Source: Aquarana catesbeiana (Eukaryota > Chordata > Amphibia > Anura > Ranidae). From it: DNA of 64,000 nt. Made by a program: the position numbers and the translations under genes. The stretch covers positions 62,520,685-62,584,684 of the forward strand of contig NC_133328.1 in the NCBI RefSeq assembly GCF_042186555.1, in the 5' to 3' direction. Below are positions 21,008 to 30,837 of this stretch, piece by piece. Each line of letters starts with the position of its first letter. The first letter of the stretch is position 1. The notes under the pieces are model-generated. The model made no database searches. It was not told the origin of the DNA and was given only the letters and a program-made list of their open reading frames with translations.

Positions 21008-22735
21008 TTTTTTGCTGACAAGCTTTCCCAAAATGGGGGCCTCAGATAAAATGTGCCAATGTCGGCCCAGAATTTCTTTGATTTGGTCCCACTGGGTACC
21101 AAATTTGGTAATGATTCTAAGGGGAGGGTGGCTTGAGGTTTTTGCTTTTTCTTTAGTAGAGTTCACCAACAAAGACGATCTATTTGTCTGTAGTGCTCTT
21201 TTTCTAGCACGTCTGATGTCCGTATGCGAGTAACCCCTATCACGAAACCTCCCATGTAGGTCATACATTTCCCTGTGGAAATCCCCCTCCTCTGAACAGT
21301 TCCTTCTTGCGCGGAGGAACTGTCCCACGGGGATACCCCGTTTCAGAGATGCGGGATGGTGGCTAGACGCCAGCAGCAAAGTGTTTGCCGCTGTGTCTTT
21401 TCGAAAGGTTTTTGTATGTAACTTATCATCCCTGACAAACACCGTAAGGTCCAGAAATGGCAATTCATTGGTGTCATACGTATATGTTAACCTAATATTA
21501 CGGTCGTTGTCATTAAGTTCATTAATGAATTGTGTCAATTCAGATGGCAGGCCGTCCCAAATCATGATCACGTCATCGATGTACCTCAGCCACAAACGAC
21601 AGTGGCTGAGGTACATCAACGAGGGGTACACACACTCAGACTCCCAAAAGCCAAGGTGCAGGCATGCATATGATGGGGCCCATGGGGCACCCATCGATGT
21701 GCCCCTAATTTGTTTGTAATATATCCCAAGAAATTGGAAATAATTGTTTTCTAACATAAATTGCAATAGTTCAATGATAAATTCATTTTGGCCTGCTAAT
21801 GACGGAAATTTATTTTCCAAAAAGAATTGTGTCGCTGCTAGTCCCCATCTGTGCGGAATTGACGTGTATAACGACTCCACGTCAATTCCGACCAGTAACA
21901 TACCTTTGGGTATCGATATGTCTTCCAGGTGCCCCAAAACATCCCGTGTGTCCTGAACATATGATGGTAGTTCATGTACAAGTTCTTTAATCAGTGCGTC
22001 CACGTACTTACCGACCCTCTCGAGGGGACCCTTTACAGCTGATACAATTGGTCTCCCCGGGGGGTCGGTAATGGACTTATGTAGTTTAGGAATTGTGTAT
22101 AGGGTAGGGATGTTGAATTCACTGACTCTGAGGTATTCGAGTTCCCTTTTGGTAATTAGACCTGCTTCAAGGGCTAGTTCAAGTTTAAAGTTTAAGTCTG
22201 ATATCATTTGGGGAAAGGGGTTCTGGTATAGACGTAGATATGTAGATCCATCACGGAGAAGGCGCATGGTTTGCTCCTCATATAGAGTATGTGACATAAG
22301 GACCGTGTTGCCTCCCTTATCGCTTGCTTTAATAACAATATCCTTTGCATTTTCTAATTCCCGTAGGGCCCTTCTCTCTTCCCGGCTAAGATTGTCATAT
22401 CCTTTATATTCCCAATTGACCCCCATAAGGTCCCTTTTTACTTGTTCCAAAAAGAGCTGGATATGTCTATGTTTGGACAGGGGGGGCATTTTTTGGGATT
22501 TAATCGTCAGTTGGGATGGGCGGGGGCAGCTAGGCGACACTTGGGTGGCTTCCCCTTCTGAGTTCCACTGTTGATTTTCATCAAGGAGGGCTATTAGGGC
22601 TTCGAGAGAGTCGCGCTCTTGTTTGTCTAGTTGGTCCGCGTCTATATCTTGGGTGTCCCTCTTTGCATGCCAGTACCTAAAAATTAATTTCCTCAAGAAC
22701 AAATTGATATCTTTGAAGACCTCAAATTCGCTCAT
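20450..22735 (-). CDS. PLE ORF2: reverse transcriptase with GIY-YIG endonuclease
   Basis: 761 residues from the ATG at 22735. The N-terminal third holds a coiled, charged segment and the conserved KASDKGGNTV and PTLYTIPKLHK blocks of Penelope RTs. Motif A is GIDVESLYTSIPH, the GTSMGAPWAPSYACL block follows, and the catalytic box is RYIDDV (about residues 381-386). After a basic linker comes a Cys/His cluster (SCGRCHICRHV), then a GIY-YIG nuclease: YMLTCPCGLIYVGKTKRELKVRTGEH, with the catalytic Arg and the E of REH-type spacing visible. The enzyme would nick target DNA and prime reverse transcription. The frame is open upstream of this ATG for about 50 more codons and overlaps the end of ORF1 in another frame. 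The true start may therefore be by frameshift or re-initiation. No lesion was seen. Confidence 0.93.
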   Translation of the reverse strand: MSEFEVFKDINLFLRKLIFRYWHAKRDTQDIDADQLDKQERDSLEALIALLDENQQWNSEGEATQVSPSCPRPSQLTIKSQKMPPLSKHRHIQLFLEQVKRDLMGVNWEYKGYDNLSREERRALRELENAKDIVIKASDKGGNTVLMSHTLYEEQTMRLLRDGSTYLRLYQNPFPQMISDLNFKLELALEAGLITKRELEYLRVSEFNIPTLYTIPKLHKSITDPPGRPIVSAVKGPLERVGKYVDALIKELVHELPSYVQDTRDVLGHLEDISIPKGMLLVGIDVESLYTSIPHRWGLAATQFFLENKFPSLAGQNEFIIELLQFMLENNYFQFLGIYYKQIRGTSMGAPWAPSYACLHLGFWESECVYPSLMYLSHCRLWLRYIDDVIMIWDGLPSELTQFINELNDNDRNIRLTYTYDTNELPFLDLTVFVRDDKLHTKTFRKDTAANTLLLASSHHPASLKRGIPVGQFLRARRNCSEEGDFHREMYDLHGRFRDRGYSHTDIRRARKRALQTNRSSLLVNSTKEKAKTSSHPPLRIITKFGTQWDQIKEILGRHWHILSEAPILGKLVSKKPLLTARRATNLRDRLVHSEYTRPKKRSWLTDLPPLRGMYSCGRCHICRHVDRTDVFASSDNKRQFRINNFINCTTTRVVYMLTCPCGLIYVGKTKRELKVRTGEHIQSIINKDDDRPLSLHFLDKHEGKPDGLRVKGIYKLNLPHRRGDFDKILCQKEKMWIFYLNSMQPFGLNNEFNLSPFLEQ

Positions 22736-22875
22736 CGTTGTAGTGGGGGAGAATGTTAGGCCTTTTTGCAGCAGTGAAATGTGGTGGTGATTTAGGGGGA
22801 AATCTGATAGGTTAACAACCTTCAGATCAGATTGTATTTGTTCTGAGTGGTCACTAGATTGATTTACTTCGCTAT

Positions 22876-23673
22876 TTAAAGCTTGCGTGGCCCTGACCTG
22901 AGTTCCCTTTGATTTTCCCTTCCTTCCTTTCCCTTTCCCCGGTTTCCTCTGTTGGTTTGAGCCTGGGTCTTGGTCATGGATGTGGTTGGTTGGGTGCCTG
23001 TCCTGGGGATGGTGTCCCCTTCCTGATCTAAAAAAGCCACGGTTTTCTCTGGTTGTTCAGGGTCACTGTCAGTAGATGTATATCTAGGTCTAGATGTACC
23101 TGATCGATTTCTCCTGCCCTTGCGTGATCTACTCCTCCCTCGAGGTACTGTGGGGTCAAAGATATCTCCTTTCTCCCAATCTAAAAGATTTTGCTTAAAT
23201 TTCTCTTGTTTAGTGATTTTAAGGGTTTTTTGTGTCTTTTCAACCTCCTTCTTGAGCGAGTCATTGTATTTGTTGAAATCCTGATCATTTTTATATGGCT
23301 CTAGCAGCTGTGCACTGATATCGATCTCTTTTTTGAGGTCATCCAATTGTATTTGTTCTTCATTGATAATCATGTGCAGAACTGCTAGTCCACGATCGAG
23401 ACAACTTTGTTTCCATATTTCCAGGAACCTCGGTGTATGTAGATGAGCAGCAGGTACTACTCTTTCCCTCAGCCCTCTAGGAATAACTTTATGTTCAATG
23501 TGGGACTTCAATGAGGAAATGTCCCATTTCCTATTAAGGAATTTTATAGTTAATTTTTTATGATTCTTAAACAATTTTTTAAGAGTCTCATCATGGTTGG
23601 ATGCAGCTGGAGTTTCACTAGAAAACGCAGACTGTATCTCTAAGTCAATCTCATCCGCCAGTACATACGCCAT
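22876..23673 (-). CDS. PLE ORF1 protein
   Basis: 265 residues from the ATG at 23673 (MAYVLADEIDLEIQS). The open frame reaches further up to 23808 but only through a poly-T/poly-C tract that would encode Phe and Pro runs, so I chose the internal ATG. The protein has a globular N-half, a charged likely coiled-coil (SLKKEVEKTQKTLKITKQEK), and a very basic RS/RG-rich tail (RGRSRSRKGRRNRSG and NRGNRGKGKEGRENQ). That composition suggests RNA binding, which would suit an element-encoded ribonucleoprotein component. I know of no enzymatic motif in it. It lies directly upstream of ORF2 in the same transcript and overlaps the upstream extension of the ORF2 frame. Confidence 0.75.
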   Translation of the reverse strand: MAYVLADEIDLEIQSAFSSETPAASNHDETLKKLFKNHKKLTIKFLNRKWDISSLKSHIEHKVIPRGLRERVVPAAHLHTPRFLEIWKQSCLDRGLAVLHMIINEEQIQLDDLKKEIDISAQLLEPYKNDQDFNKYNDSLKKEVEKTQKTLKITKQEKFKQNLLDWEKGDIFDPTVPRGRSRSRKGRRNRSGTSRPRYTSTDSDPEQPEKTVAFLDQEGDTIPRTGTQPTTSMTKTQAQTNRGNRGKGKEGRENQRELRSGPRKL

Positions 23674-23692
23674 TGTTCCCGGGAAGGGGAGG

Positions 23693-23707
23693 AGGGGGGA
23701 AACCAGG

Positions 23708-23751
<44 letters not shown>

Positions 23752-23783
23752 GGGAAGGAGGGGGGCCGGGGGGGGGGGGGGGG
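23693..23783. repeat. Poly-A and poly-G tract in the PLE leader
   Basis: A run of about 40 A (with a few leading G/A bases) is followed by GGGGGGAAGG, AGGGGGGCC and about 15 G. On the element's coding strand this is a C-rich then T-rich leader just upstream of ORF1. It is a strong slippage site, and the exact length should be treated as assembly-sensitive. Confidence 0.9.
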
Positions 23784-25090
23784 AGGAAAGGAGGGAACAG
23801 GGATTCAATCACAAGATTTAAAGCAGTTGCTCAACAAGCCAATATAGATATGTTAAAAACATGGTTATAGAGTCTAATCTTAAACATATGCACTAGGGTG
23901 TGCAATTAAAAACCATGGGGTGGATGCCGTTACTGCCTGACACGGAGACTAAGGGTCCAGAAAGGAAGTCAAATCCTACAATGATGCATATGAAAAGAAA
24001 AGGGGGGAAGGACACCTTAAAGTCGTCCAATAGTAGGTTCTGGGGTGACAAACGGGGGAAGGGAAATTCCCTCCCACTGTGGTAATTAATCAAATTAATA
24101 TGTCTCTCATGTCACCCGTATCATTAATCATATAACTCAGTGGTATGTAGCTGACTAGCTGTCAAACGGTTGTTCAATGGACCATAAAGCATATATAAGA
24201 AAGGGAAGGAAGGGGTCAAGAGGAGATCCCCCCAAAAAAAAAGATGGTCCGCTCAAGAACAAACAGTTGAACCTACAAAAACTTTATTGTGTCACAATAT
24301 GTAGAAACATAATCCAACAACCATGTGTATTTAAAAATAGGGCAGATAAAAGTCCTATTGTGTGCTGGTGGCCACCACAGACATTACACATATATCTCAT
24401 GCATTCATGCACTCACACTCATCAATTAAAGTCACTAGAGACCCGGGTCTATACTATTTCACTGGAATTCCAGAGCTGGATTGGCTACATAAGTGGGTAG
24501 ACTAGGTCCTTGTAGGTAAAGTGCAAGTGCTAATACACAACAAAAGTCCCCTCGGATGTGAACCAATGGCTGGTTAGACATATGTATGTGTCAATCAACC
24601 AGAGCCAAGGAAGGAAACGGTGTCCTGATTGTGTGGTGAACAATTGCAACTCAAGCAACCTCACATAGAGGGCTTTTAAGGATGGACGGAAAATGGCCAT
24701 AAACAAAATGCCTCATGAATGTGAGGGTACATTTTAGCTCACCGTCTGACGTCTTCAATGAAGAAGGAGTAGAGCCCAAAGGAGTTGCTGATGGCCGCGT
24801 TCGTGTGGGTTTGAAAACACGTTCATGCGGTATTAGCTTGTTGTGGGCATGAGCGGGTTACTTCCGGGTATCCTCCGGCAGAAGGTAAGGTGAGTCACAA
24901 GGGTCAAGATTGTTAGTGTCTCATATCCAATGGTATAAGCAATCCGGAGAGACGCTCGGCGTCCGTGTTCACCGCAGAGGTTTCACCTGATATCCCAAAT
25001 CTTGATTGATCCGATCAGGATCGTTAGAGATGTTCACATCCAATTTGGAAGGATATTGTAGTTAGAGTGTGAGAGTCTGTGTGCCACCTG

Positions 25091-25149
25091 CACATGGGTC
25101 AAATGCTGAGCGCTTTCGCTTGTTGCCAAGCTTCCTCAGAGCTAATGTG
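25091..25149 (-). ncRNA. Hammerhead-ribozyme-like motif, PLE 5' copy
   Basis: Identical to the motif at 19339-19397, displaced by 5752 bases. The predicted cut is between 25108 and 25107. If both copies cut a full transcript, the product between them would be exactly one element unit of 5752 nt, with ORF1 and ORF2 inside. Confidence 0.65.
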
Positions 25150-26201
25150 GTATCAGTAGCTGGATGTTTAAATAGCCAGAGGGCTAGTGTTCAATTTCCT
25201 GTCTTCTTAATTAACACCTGAATACCATAGCTTGACCATAATTGCAATCACCAAGAATGTGCCAATCACACCCATACATACATCTATTTAGACAAAACCA
25301 TTGAGGGTAATGGATACATAGAGATTCAATCTGATTGACTTGTGTATGTGGTCAGATTTGAATATTGCATCTCTTACCATCATGAAATAACGGAAAAAGG
25401 CTTGTCAAGCAACTGCTATCAATACATAAAAGCCAATTGAGGAATGCTGCATTTCCAAAAACAAACCGTGCATATATAACCATATACTAAATAATAATAA
25501 TAATAATAAGATAGTCAAAATAGTGATATATGGGAGCAAGAGGGAACAGTCTATTGTTCCGAATTAAATTGCAACACATATCATCATCCTGACAATAAAC
25601 AGAGATGTCCCAATAGTTGATCAAAAATTGCATGGCATACACACACGGAATAAAAATAATGAGTATGAATATATGCAACCAACCATCGCTTTGGCCAGAT
25701 TAAATGGCAGCTCACGTCCCATGTATTGTCATCCACACACGGGATAAAAACATTGTTACCAGTGAGATTGCCTGTGAAGTCGCATAGGACAAATTAGTAC
25801 ATAGTGATTCCGGATAGTCCAGATATGTAGTTACATATAGGCATTGCACTGGTATTACCCGCACATGGAACAACAGAATAATCTGTTGTACAGATTATAA
25901 TTTAAAATATGAAAATTTCATAATCTGGGGGCAGTGCGGCTTCAATTCAATCAGTTGGTTGGTAGCCAAATGATCGAGGCAAGCTGGGATGGAATGAGGT
26001 CATGGGCCACCGTCTCGCATAGGTTACGTCTCACATGTCACTCGCTGATATTCGTGTAGAGAGCAGAGACATGGTCGTGAGCAACACTACACACAGTCAA
26101 TTTTCTTTAAAAGCTGCCCGTTATGGGCAGGAGAAGACGTGGATCCTCAGTTAGAACCAATCAATTTTCGGATGGGAACATTTAGATTGTGAATATTTAA
26201 G

Positions 26202-26757
26202 TCATTGTTCCAAAAATGGGGATAAATTAAATTCATTGTTCAATCCAAAAGGCTGCATGCTGTTTAAATAGAAGATCCACATCTTCTCCTTCTGACATAA
26301 GATCTTATCAAAATCTCCACGTCTATGGGGCAAATTAAGCTTGTATATACCCTTAACCCTAAGGCCATCCGGTTTACCTTCATGTTTATCAAGAAAGTGC
26401 AATGATAGTGGCCGGTCATCATCCTTGTTGATAATACTTTGGATGTGTTCGCCAGTTCTGACTTTTAGCTCTCTTTTGGTCTTGCCAACATAGATAAGGC
26501 CACACGGGCAGGTCAACATATAGACTACCCGTGTGGTTGTACAGTTGATAAAATTATTGATTCTAAATTGTCTTTTATTGTCAGAACTGGCGAACACATC
26601 CGTCCTATCCACGTGTCTACATATATGGCATCTACCGCAACTGTACATACCCCTAAGGGGTGGAAGATCAGTAAGCCAGCTGCGTTTTTTAGGGCGGGTG
26701 TACTCTGAGTGTACCAGGCGATCCCTTAAATTTGTAGCTCTACGGGCAGTGAGCAGA
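26202..26757 (-). pseudogene. Truncated PLE ORF2 C-terminus, fused in frame to L1 endonuclease
   Basis: The copy starts abruptly at residues LLTARRATNLRD and runs through the Cys/His cluster and the whole GIY-YIG domain to the normal stop. By chance the frame joins the L1 endonuclease upstream (27221-26758), giving one open frame of 339 codons. The junction is the 5' end of the PLE insertion, so the fusion is accidental. It lacks the RT. Confidence 0.85.
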
Positions 26758-27221
26758 GGGGAGAGTGATATGTTGAAATCTCCTCCTAGGATTATGCATC
26801 CTTCTGCGAACCATTTAAGTTCGTCAATTATTTTGCGGCAAAATGGTACATGTGCCGTATTTGGAAAATAGACATTGGCTATCGTTATTGGTGAGCCTTC
26901 CCAGGTACCCTTTAAGAAGATGTAACGACCTTCTGTGTAAATGAGCTGTTGTTTTAGTTCAAAAGGTGCATCTTTATTGATCAAGGTGGATACTCCCTTT
27001 GTTTTAGCTAGGGGATTGGTGGCGTGGATTACCTTTGTGAAAATGTTATCTGTTAGTCTATGGATTTGTTTGCTTTTAAAGTGTGTTTCCTGTAGGAGTA
27101 CAATGGATGGTCTGACCTTTTTAAGTTCTTTCAGTAATTTCAACCTTTTTTCGGGAATGTTCAGGCCATTTACGTTATGAGATACAATGGTTGGCGCTTT
27201 GCCTAAAAATGCATATGCCAT
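26758..27221 (-). pseudogene. L1 ORF2 endonuclease, N-terminal half
   Basis: Begins MAYAFLGKAPTIVSHNVNGLN. APE-type endonuclease landmarks are present: HNVNGLN, the metal-binding Glu in LLQETHF, TIANVYFPN and LGGDFN. The chain breaks after FNISLSP, inside the 15-bp PLE target duplication. It resumes at 18240 with LKDTSTGQ, so the original reading was continuous through GGDFNISLSP-LKDTS. This half alone has no activity. Confidence 0.9.
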
Positions 27222-29455
27222 ATTTCAATGGTTTGTGTATAAGTGTCAGACCAAGTTTGGAGTTGCTGCTAAAAAGGTATGTTTGAAGTCTGAGTAGGGT
27301 GGAAGAGGCATAATAAGGTTGTAGTATGTGGTTATATGAGATTTAGGTAAATGGGGAGGGGGTGGGAAGAATGAGAAGGTTAGATAAGGGGTGTAAAGCG
27401 AGTGGGGGGGGGGAATGGGAGGAGGGTATATTGAGTGTTTGCTCTGAGGTCCACCTATTTGGTGGAGAGCTAGTTAGTGTCTTGTTTTGCAACTAAGTAG
27501 AAACTCTGGGGGGGTAGTAGGAGGTACGTTAGTGTAGTGCAATCTGAATTATACCAATAAATTGGAATTCGTTAGAATAAAGTAATTCTCAAAAGGGACC
27601 GAAAGGCCTGGGGAGCAGTTATCAAGTTTGAAAGTTATGTCTCTGGGGACCGTTGTGTAAGGTACTGCTATATTTTCTATGTGAGAGCTATCCCAACATA
27701 TATAATAAATGATTTTACTTTGTATAAATGTTCACACCATAAACCTTATATACCTAAAGAACTTCTCCAAAAGGTAACCCCTGGTTGGAGATAATGCGGT
27801 ATATCAAACCTGAAAAAAAAAATACTTATACAAATAAACAAACAGATATAAGAGGCCGATAGCCTAACTTTGATAGGGTTTCTGTACTAGACGTCGGTGT
27901 GCTCTTAAGGTGTAGTTTATCTTATGTTATAGCCATCTATAGAGCCTGTTGGGAACAGGGGCTCGTTATTATCATGTTTAGAGCGTTCTATAGATAGGGA
28001 TACGATTTGTAGATCTCTTGCTCGACATCCAATCCAAAACCCCAAACTAATAAACAGTATAACTATAATATCTGGTGGAGGGCACTGTGTTGTTTAAAGA
28101 TCTGTATGTGTTATATGTTCTGGTAAATTAGAATAATTATTGTCTCCTGTGTAGCCATGAAACTTTCTTTAAGAGTATTGTGTAGATCTTTTAGGTTACT
28201 TACTTTTGTGCTGGGTTGTAGTAGCATAGCCATCTCAGGCTATAGAGTCCTTAATGCACAGGCAATAATCAAGTTCTAGGTAAAGGTTCTCTTTTTTTTT
28301 TTTTTGCCTATAGGGTAATGGCAGTCTCTTTGGTTGAAAAAAAAAAAAAAAAAAAAGGGTTAGTATACAGACCTATACAATCACCTGTGGTGTGTTAGAA
28401 AAATCAAATTCTATAGTATAGCTTTTGAGATAATGTCCTCAGTTAAATTTAAACCTTGAGCCCGGTTTCACACATGTGCGGTGCGAATTGAAGCTCAGGT
28501 TTCACTGGGGAGATGAAAATCTCCTGTTCAAAGGAATCACTGCGTTTTAGCTCAGGATCAGTGAGCAGGGAGAGGGGGAGGGAGAGGGGGGGGGTGTAGT
28601 GAGGAGAAGTAGAAAATCCATGTTCAGAACGCAATGCATCTGCCAAGCAGATGCGTTCCCATAGAAGATAAGGGGCTCGTAATTCGCACCGCAATGCCCA
28701 GAAAACGCACACGTTTTTTGTGCAATGCGCAGTGCAAATGCAACGCACATATGTGAACCAGATGCATTCATATGAATGTATTTTAAAATGTCCTACGAAT
28801 TAGATGCGGTGTAAGCCGCATCTAATTCGCATAGGTGTGAACCCGGGCTTAGTGTTAATAACTTGAAGACATTGACAAAACCATATAGATTCACTATGGT
28901 GTTCTGCTTTTTGCTAGGTTTAACTCTGAGGGATTGAACTGATCAATCACATTTCAAAACAGATCAATCCCAGAATTAACTGTGGAAAGAATGTTAATAA
29001 TCGTATAGAGAGTTTGAAGCATTCAGAGTCTGAAATTATTGCTGCGTTTCAATGGAGGAATGTTATTAAGGTTGTTTTGAGGCAGTCATTTTGGATGAAT
29101 GGAGACATCTAGTGGTAAAAAGATGAAAGTACAACCACTTGCAGCCATTTTCAGTTATTACCAGGATATAGGAAACCTGCATGAGGAAAGGATCATTGTT
29201 ATGGAGAGGATCGTTTTTAAATGAAAAGGTATGTGGGGTGTTCCAGATGCAGAAGATATCTGTTGCAGTTAGATAGACATCAAGTGGGTGAGATGTAAAT
29301 TGAAAGATAAAAAAAATAAAAGAAAAATAAAAGAGTGGTATAAAGAGGTTTTCATTTCACTTTTCTTCTCATGAATTACCACGATATGGCAAACTCAGTA
29401 ATGTCTGGCTTCTTTGTATCTTGGACTCTTGCTGGTTTTGGATGAGCTCGGTGAG
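27222..29455. other. Stretch between L1 ORF1 and ORF2, no gene
   Basis: About 2.2 kb, longer than usual between L1 ORFs. It holds G-rich runs (27400-27425, 27500-27515), a T run (28292-28304), an A run (28338-28358) and the MITE 28459-28849. I see no coding signal. Another unrecognised insertion could hide here. Confidence 0.5.
28459..28849. mobile_element. Small MITE with AGCCCGG..TTCACAC termini
   Basis: The left end is AGCCCGGTTTCACACATGTGCG. The right end, reversed, is AAGCCCGGGTTCACACCTATGCG. Interior words repeat (GAATTAGATGCGG / CCGCATCTAATTC). About 390 bp, non-coding. I could not settle the target duplication, so the superfamily is left open. Confidence 0.65.
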
Positions 29456-30409
29456 TTATAGTTGTTTCTGTTGGGGGTTTTCATGTTGTTTCCCCAAGTG
29501 GAAAGGGGATTGAGAAGGAGAGGGACCTGGAAAAAACTGTGGGTTGTTGATGGTAGGTGGCATGCAGAAGTCTGCATACCAGTCTGGAAGGTCTACTGGT
29601 GCGATTTGGAGTGATTCGCAGAAGTTTAGTAGATCGTCTGGTACTCTGAGCAAGTGCTGTTTTCCTAGGAATGAAGCTTGAAGGGCAAAGGGGAATTTCC
29701 AGAGATAACTTATCTCCTTTTCCTTCAGCACTTCTAGTAGGGGTTTCAGAGCTCTCCTGTTTTTTAGTGTGATGGGAGAGAGATCTTGAAAGAGTTGGAT
29801 TGTTGTGCCTTTGTATGCGATTCGTTCCTGGGTTCTCGCTTTTTGCAGAATGTTCTCCTTCAGACCATAATTTGGGAGACAGCAGATAATATCTCTGGGT
29901 GGATTGCCGTCTGGAGCTCTGGGTCTGAGTGCTCTGTGAGCTCTGTCAAAGTCAATTGGAGATTGCTCGGGTCTGTTAGTGAGGTTATTGAAGATGGAAG
30001 ATAAGGTAGACTTGATATTATCTGTGGGCACAGACTCAGGGATGCCTCTGACTCTTATGTTGTGTCTTCTACCATGATTGTCTAAATCCTCGATCTGTCT
30101 GTTCATTTCTATCAGGTGCATGGAGTGTGTGAATGTTATATCATCCAGTCTGAGCAGTGCCCTGTCTCTCCTCTTCCCTGCACGTTCACTGACAGCCATT
30201 TGTTCTGATAGTCTGAGCAGTTCTGTTTTAATATCTGTGATGGCTGCTGAGAATGATCTCTTTATGTCTGCTGCTATGTCAGTCATAGTGGCATATGTTA
30301 GGGGCAAGTCTTTGTTGCTATTACCTGCTGTGGAGTCCTCCGATGCCGGCAGGGAGACTTCGTCATCCTTCATGTCTGTTTCCCTGTTTGTTCTGTGCAG
30401 CGGTGCCAT
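29456..30409 (-). CDS. L1 ORF1 protein
   Basis: 317 residues if started at MAPLHRTNRE (30409); the frame is open to 30541. The N-terminus is acidic and serine-rich. A heptad-like coiled-coil follows (ITDIKTELLRLSEQM through MNRQIEDLDNHG). Then comes the RRM-type core of L1 ORF1p (RRHNIRVRGIPES) and the C-terminal domain (FDRAHRALRP; LPNYGLKENILQKAR; IQLFQDLSPITLKNRRALKPLL). ORF1p binds the element RNA and acts as a chaperone in the retrotransposition particle. The frame looks intact although ORF2 is destroyed. The tail ends in a proline- and glutamine-rich stretch. Confidence 0.88.
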   Translation of the reverse strand: MAPLHRTNRETDMKDDEVSLPASEDSTAGNSNKDLPLTYATMTDIAADIKRSFSAAITDIKTELLRLSEQMAVSERAGKRRDRALLRLDDITFTHSMHLIEMNRQIEDLDNHGRRHNIRVRGIPESVPTDNIKSTLSSIFNNLTNRPEQSPIDFDRAHRALRPRAPDGNPPRDIICCLPNYGLKENILQKARTQERIAYKGTTIQLFQDLSPITLKNRRALKPLLEVLKEKEISYLWKFPFALQASFLGKQHLLRVPDDLLNFCESLQIAPVDLPDWYADFCMPPTINNPQFFPGPSPSQSPFHLGKQHENPQQKQL

Positions 30410-30837
30410 CTTGGAAAATTCCCCACCGCTGCTGTATCTGTATTTGTGGAATTTTGCTGTGGATATTCTCCTTTTGGGGTTTGTCAGCGATCTCAGGGAG
30501 TGATTATGTGTCCCACGTTTGATTTGTGTGGACATAATCACCTCTGCAGCGGTCTGTTTTCTGTCTCAGGCCTCCCAGGTCTCCGGAGCTCTAGTGCAGT
30601 GCTGCCATCTACACCACGTGCCAAGCCACGCCCCTGTTGTTCCTTATTGTTTCTTTGTTGGTTTGAATATTTTTATAATTTTAGGTTTATTTTTTTCAGA
30701 CATCAAAATTTTAGCATTTTGATGTCTGAAACTGAAGAACACAAAATGACATTGCAATTCCTTTAACATTATTCGATCGCACAGTGTTGTGGTCCAACAA
30801 CAATGTTTACTCATTTTCTTTTTACTGTGCATCTAAG

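Larger units (their letters stand above)
18241..26757 (-). mobile_element. Penelope-like element, tandem unit plus truncated copy
   Basis: Flanked by the 15-bp duplication GGGGAGAGTGATATG (18226-18240 and 26758-26772). On the minus strand the order is: a 5'-truncated copy (26757-23993) holding the ORF2 C-terminus and 3' region, then a full 5752-bp unit (23992-18241) with ORF1, ORF2 and the same 3' region. The 2.77-kb segment is shared at a constant offset of 5752 bases and looks identical wherever I compared it, so insertion was recent. This head-to-tail arrangement, with the truncated copy acting as upstream pseudo-LTR, is typical of Penelope-like elements. No lesion was seen in ORF1 or ORF2, so the copy may be competent; that is inference. 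Confidence 0.92.
23993..26759 (-). repeat. PLE terminal repeat, upstream (truncated) copy
   Basis: The matching copy of 18241-21007 at an offset of 5752 bases. As the 5' copy on the transcribed strand it would supply the promoter and upstream ribozyme for the full unit. It ends inside ORF2 at the junction with the L1 endonuclease. Confidence 0.88.
13212..30637 (-). mobile_element. L1/Tx1-type retrotransposon with nested insertions
   Basis: Minus-strand element with TGTTCCTTATT at both edges (13201-13211 and 30638-30648) and a poly-A tail seen as the T run at 13212-13220. Order from its 5' end: ORF1 (30409-29456), a long non-coding stretch with a MITE, ORF2 endonuclease start (27221), the PLE insertion, the endonuclease end, a reverse transcriptase with a large internal deletion, the C-terminus (to 13666), and a 3' UTR. 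After subtracting the PLE (about 8.5 kb), the hAT element (about 2 kb) and the MITE (0.4 kb), about 6.5 kb remain, which suits an L1. It is inactive because ORF2 is split and deleted. Confidence 0.88.

Noticed and set aside
20781..22574. Plus-strand frames opposite the PLE ORF2
   Set aside because: Shadows of the RT/GIY-YIG gene. The minus-strand frame carries all conserved motifs.
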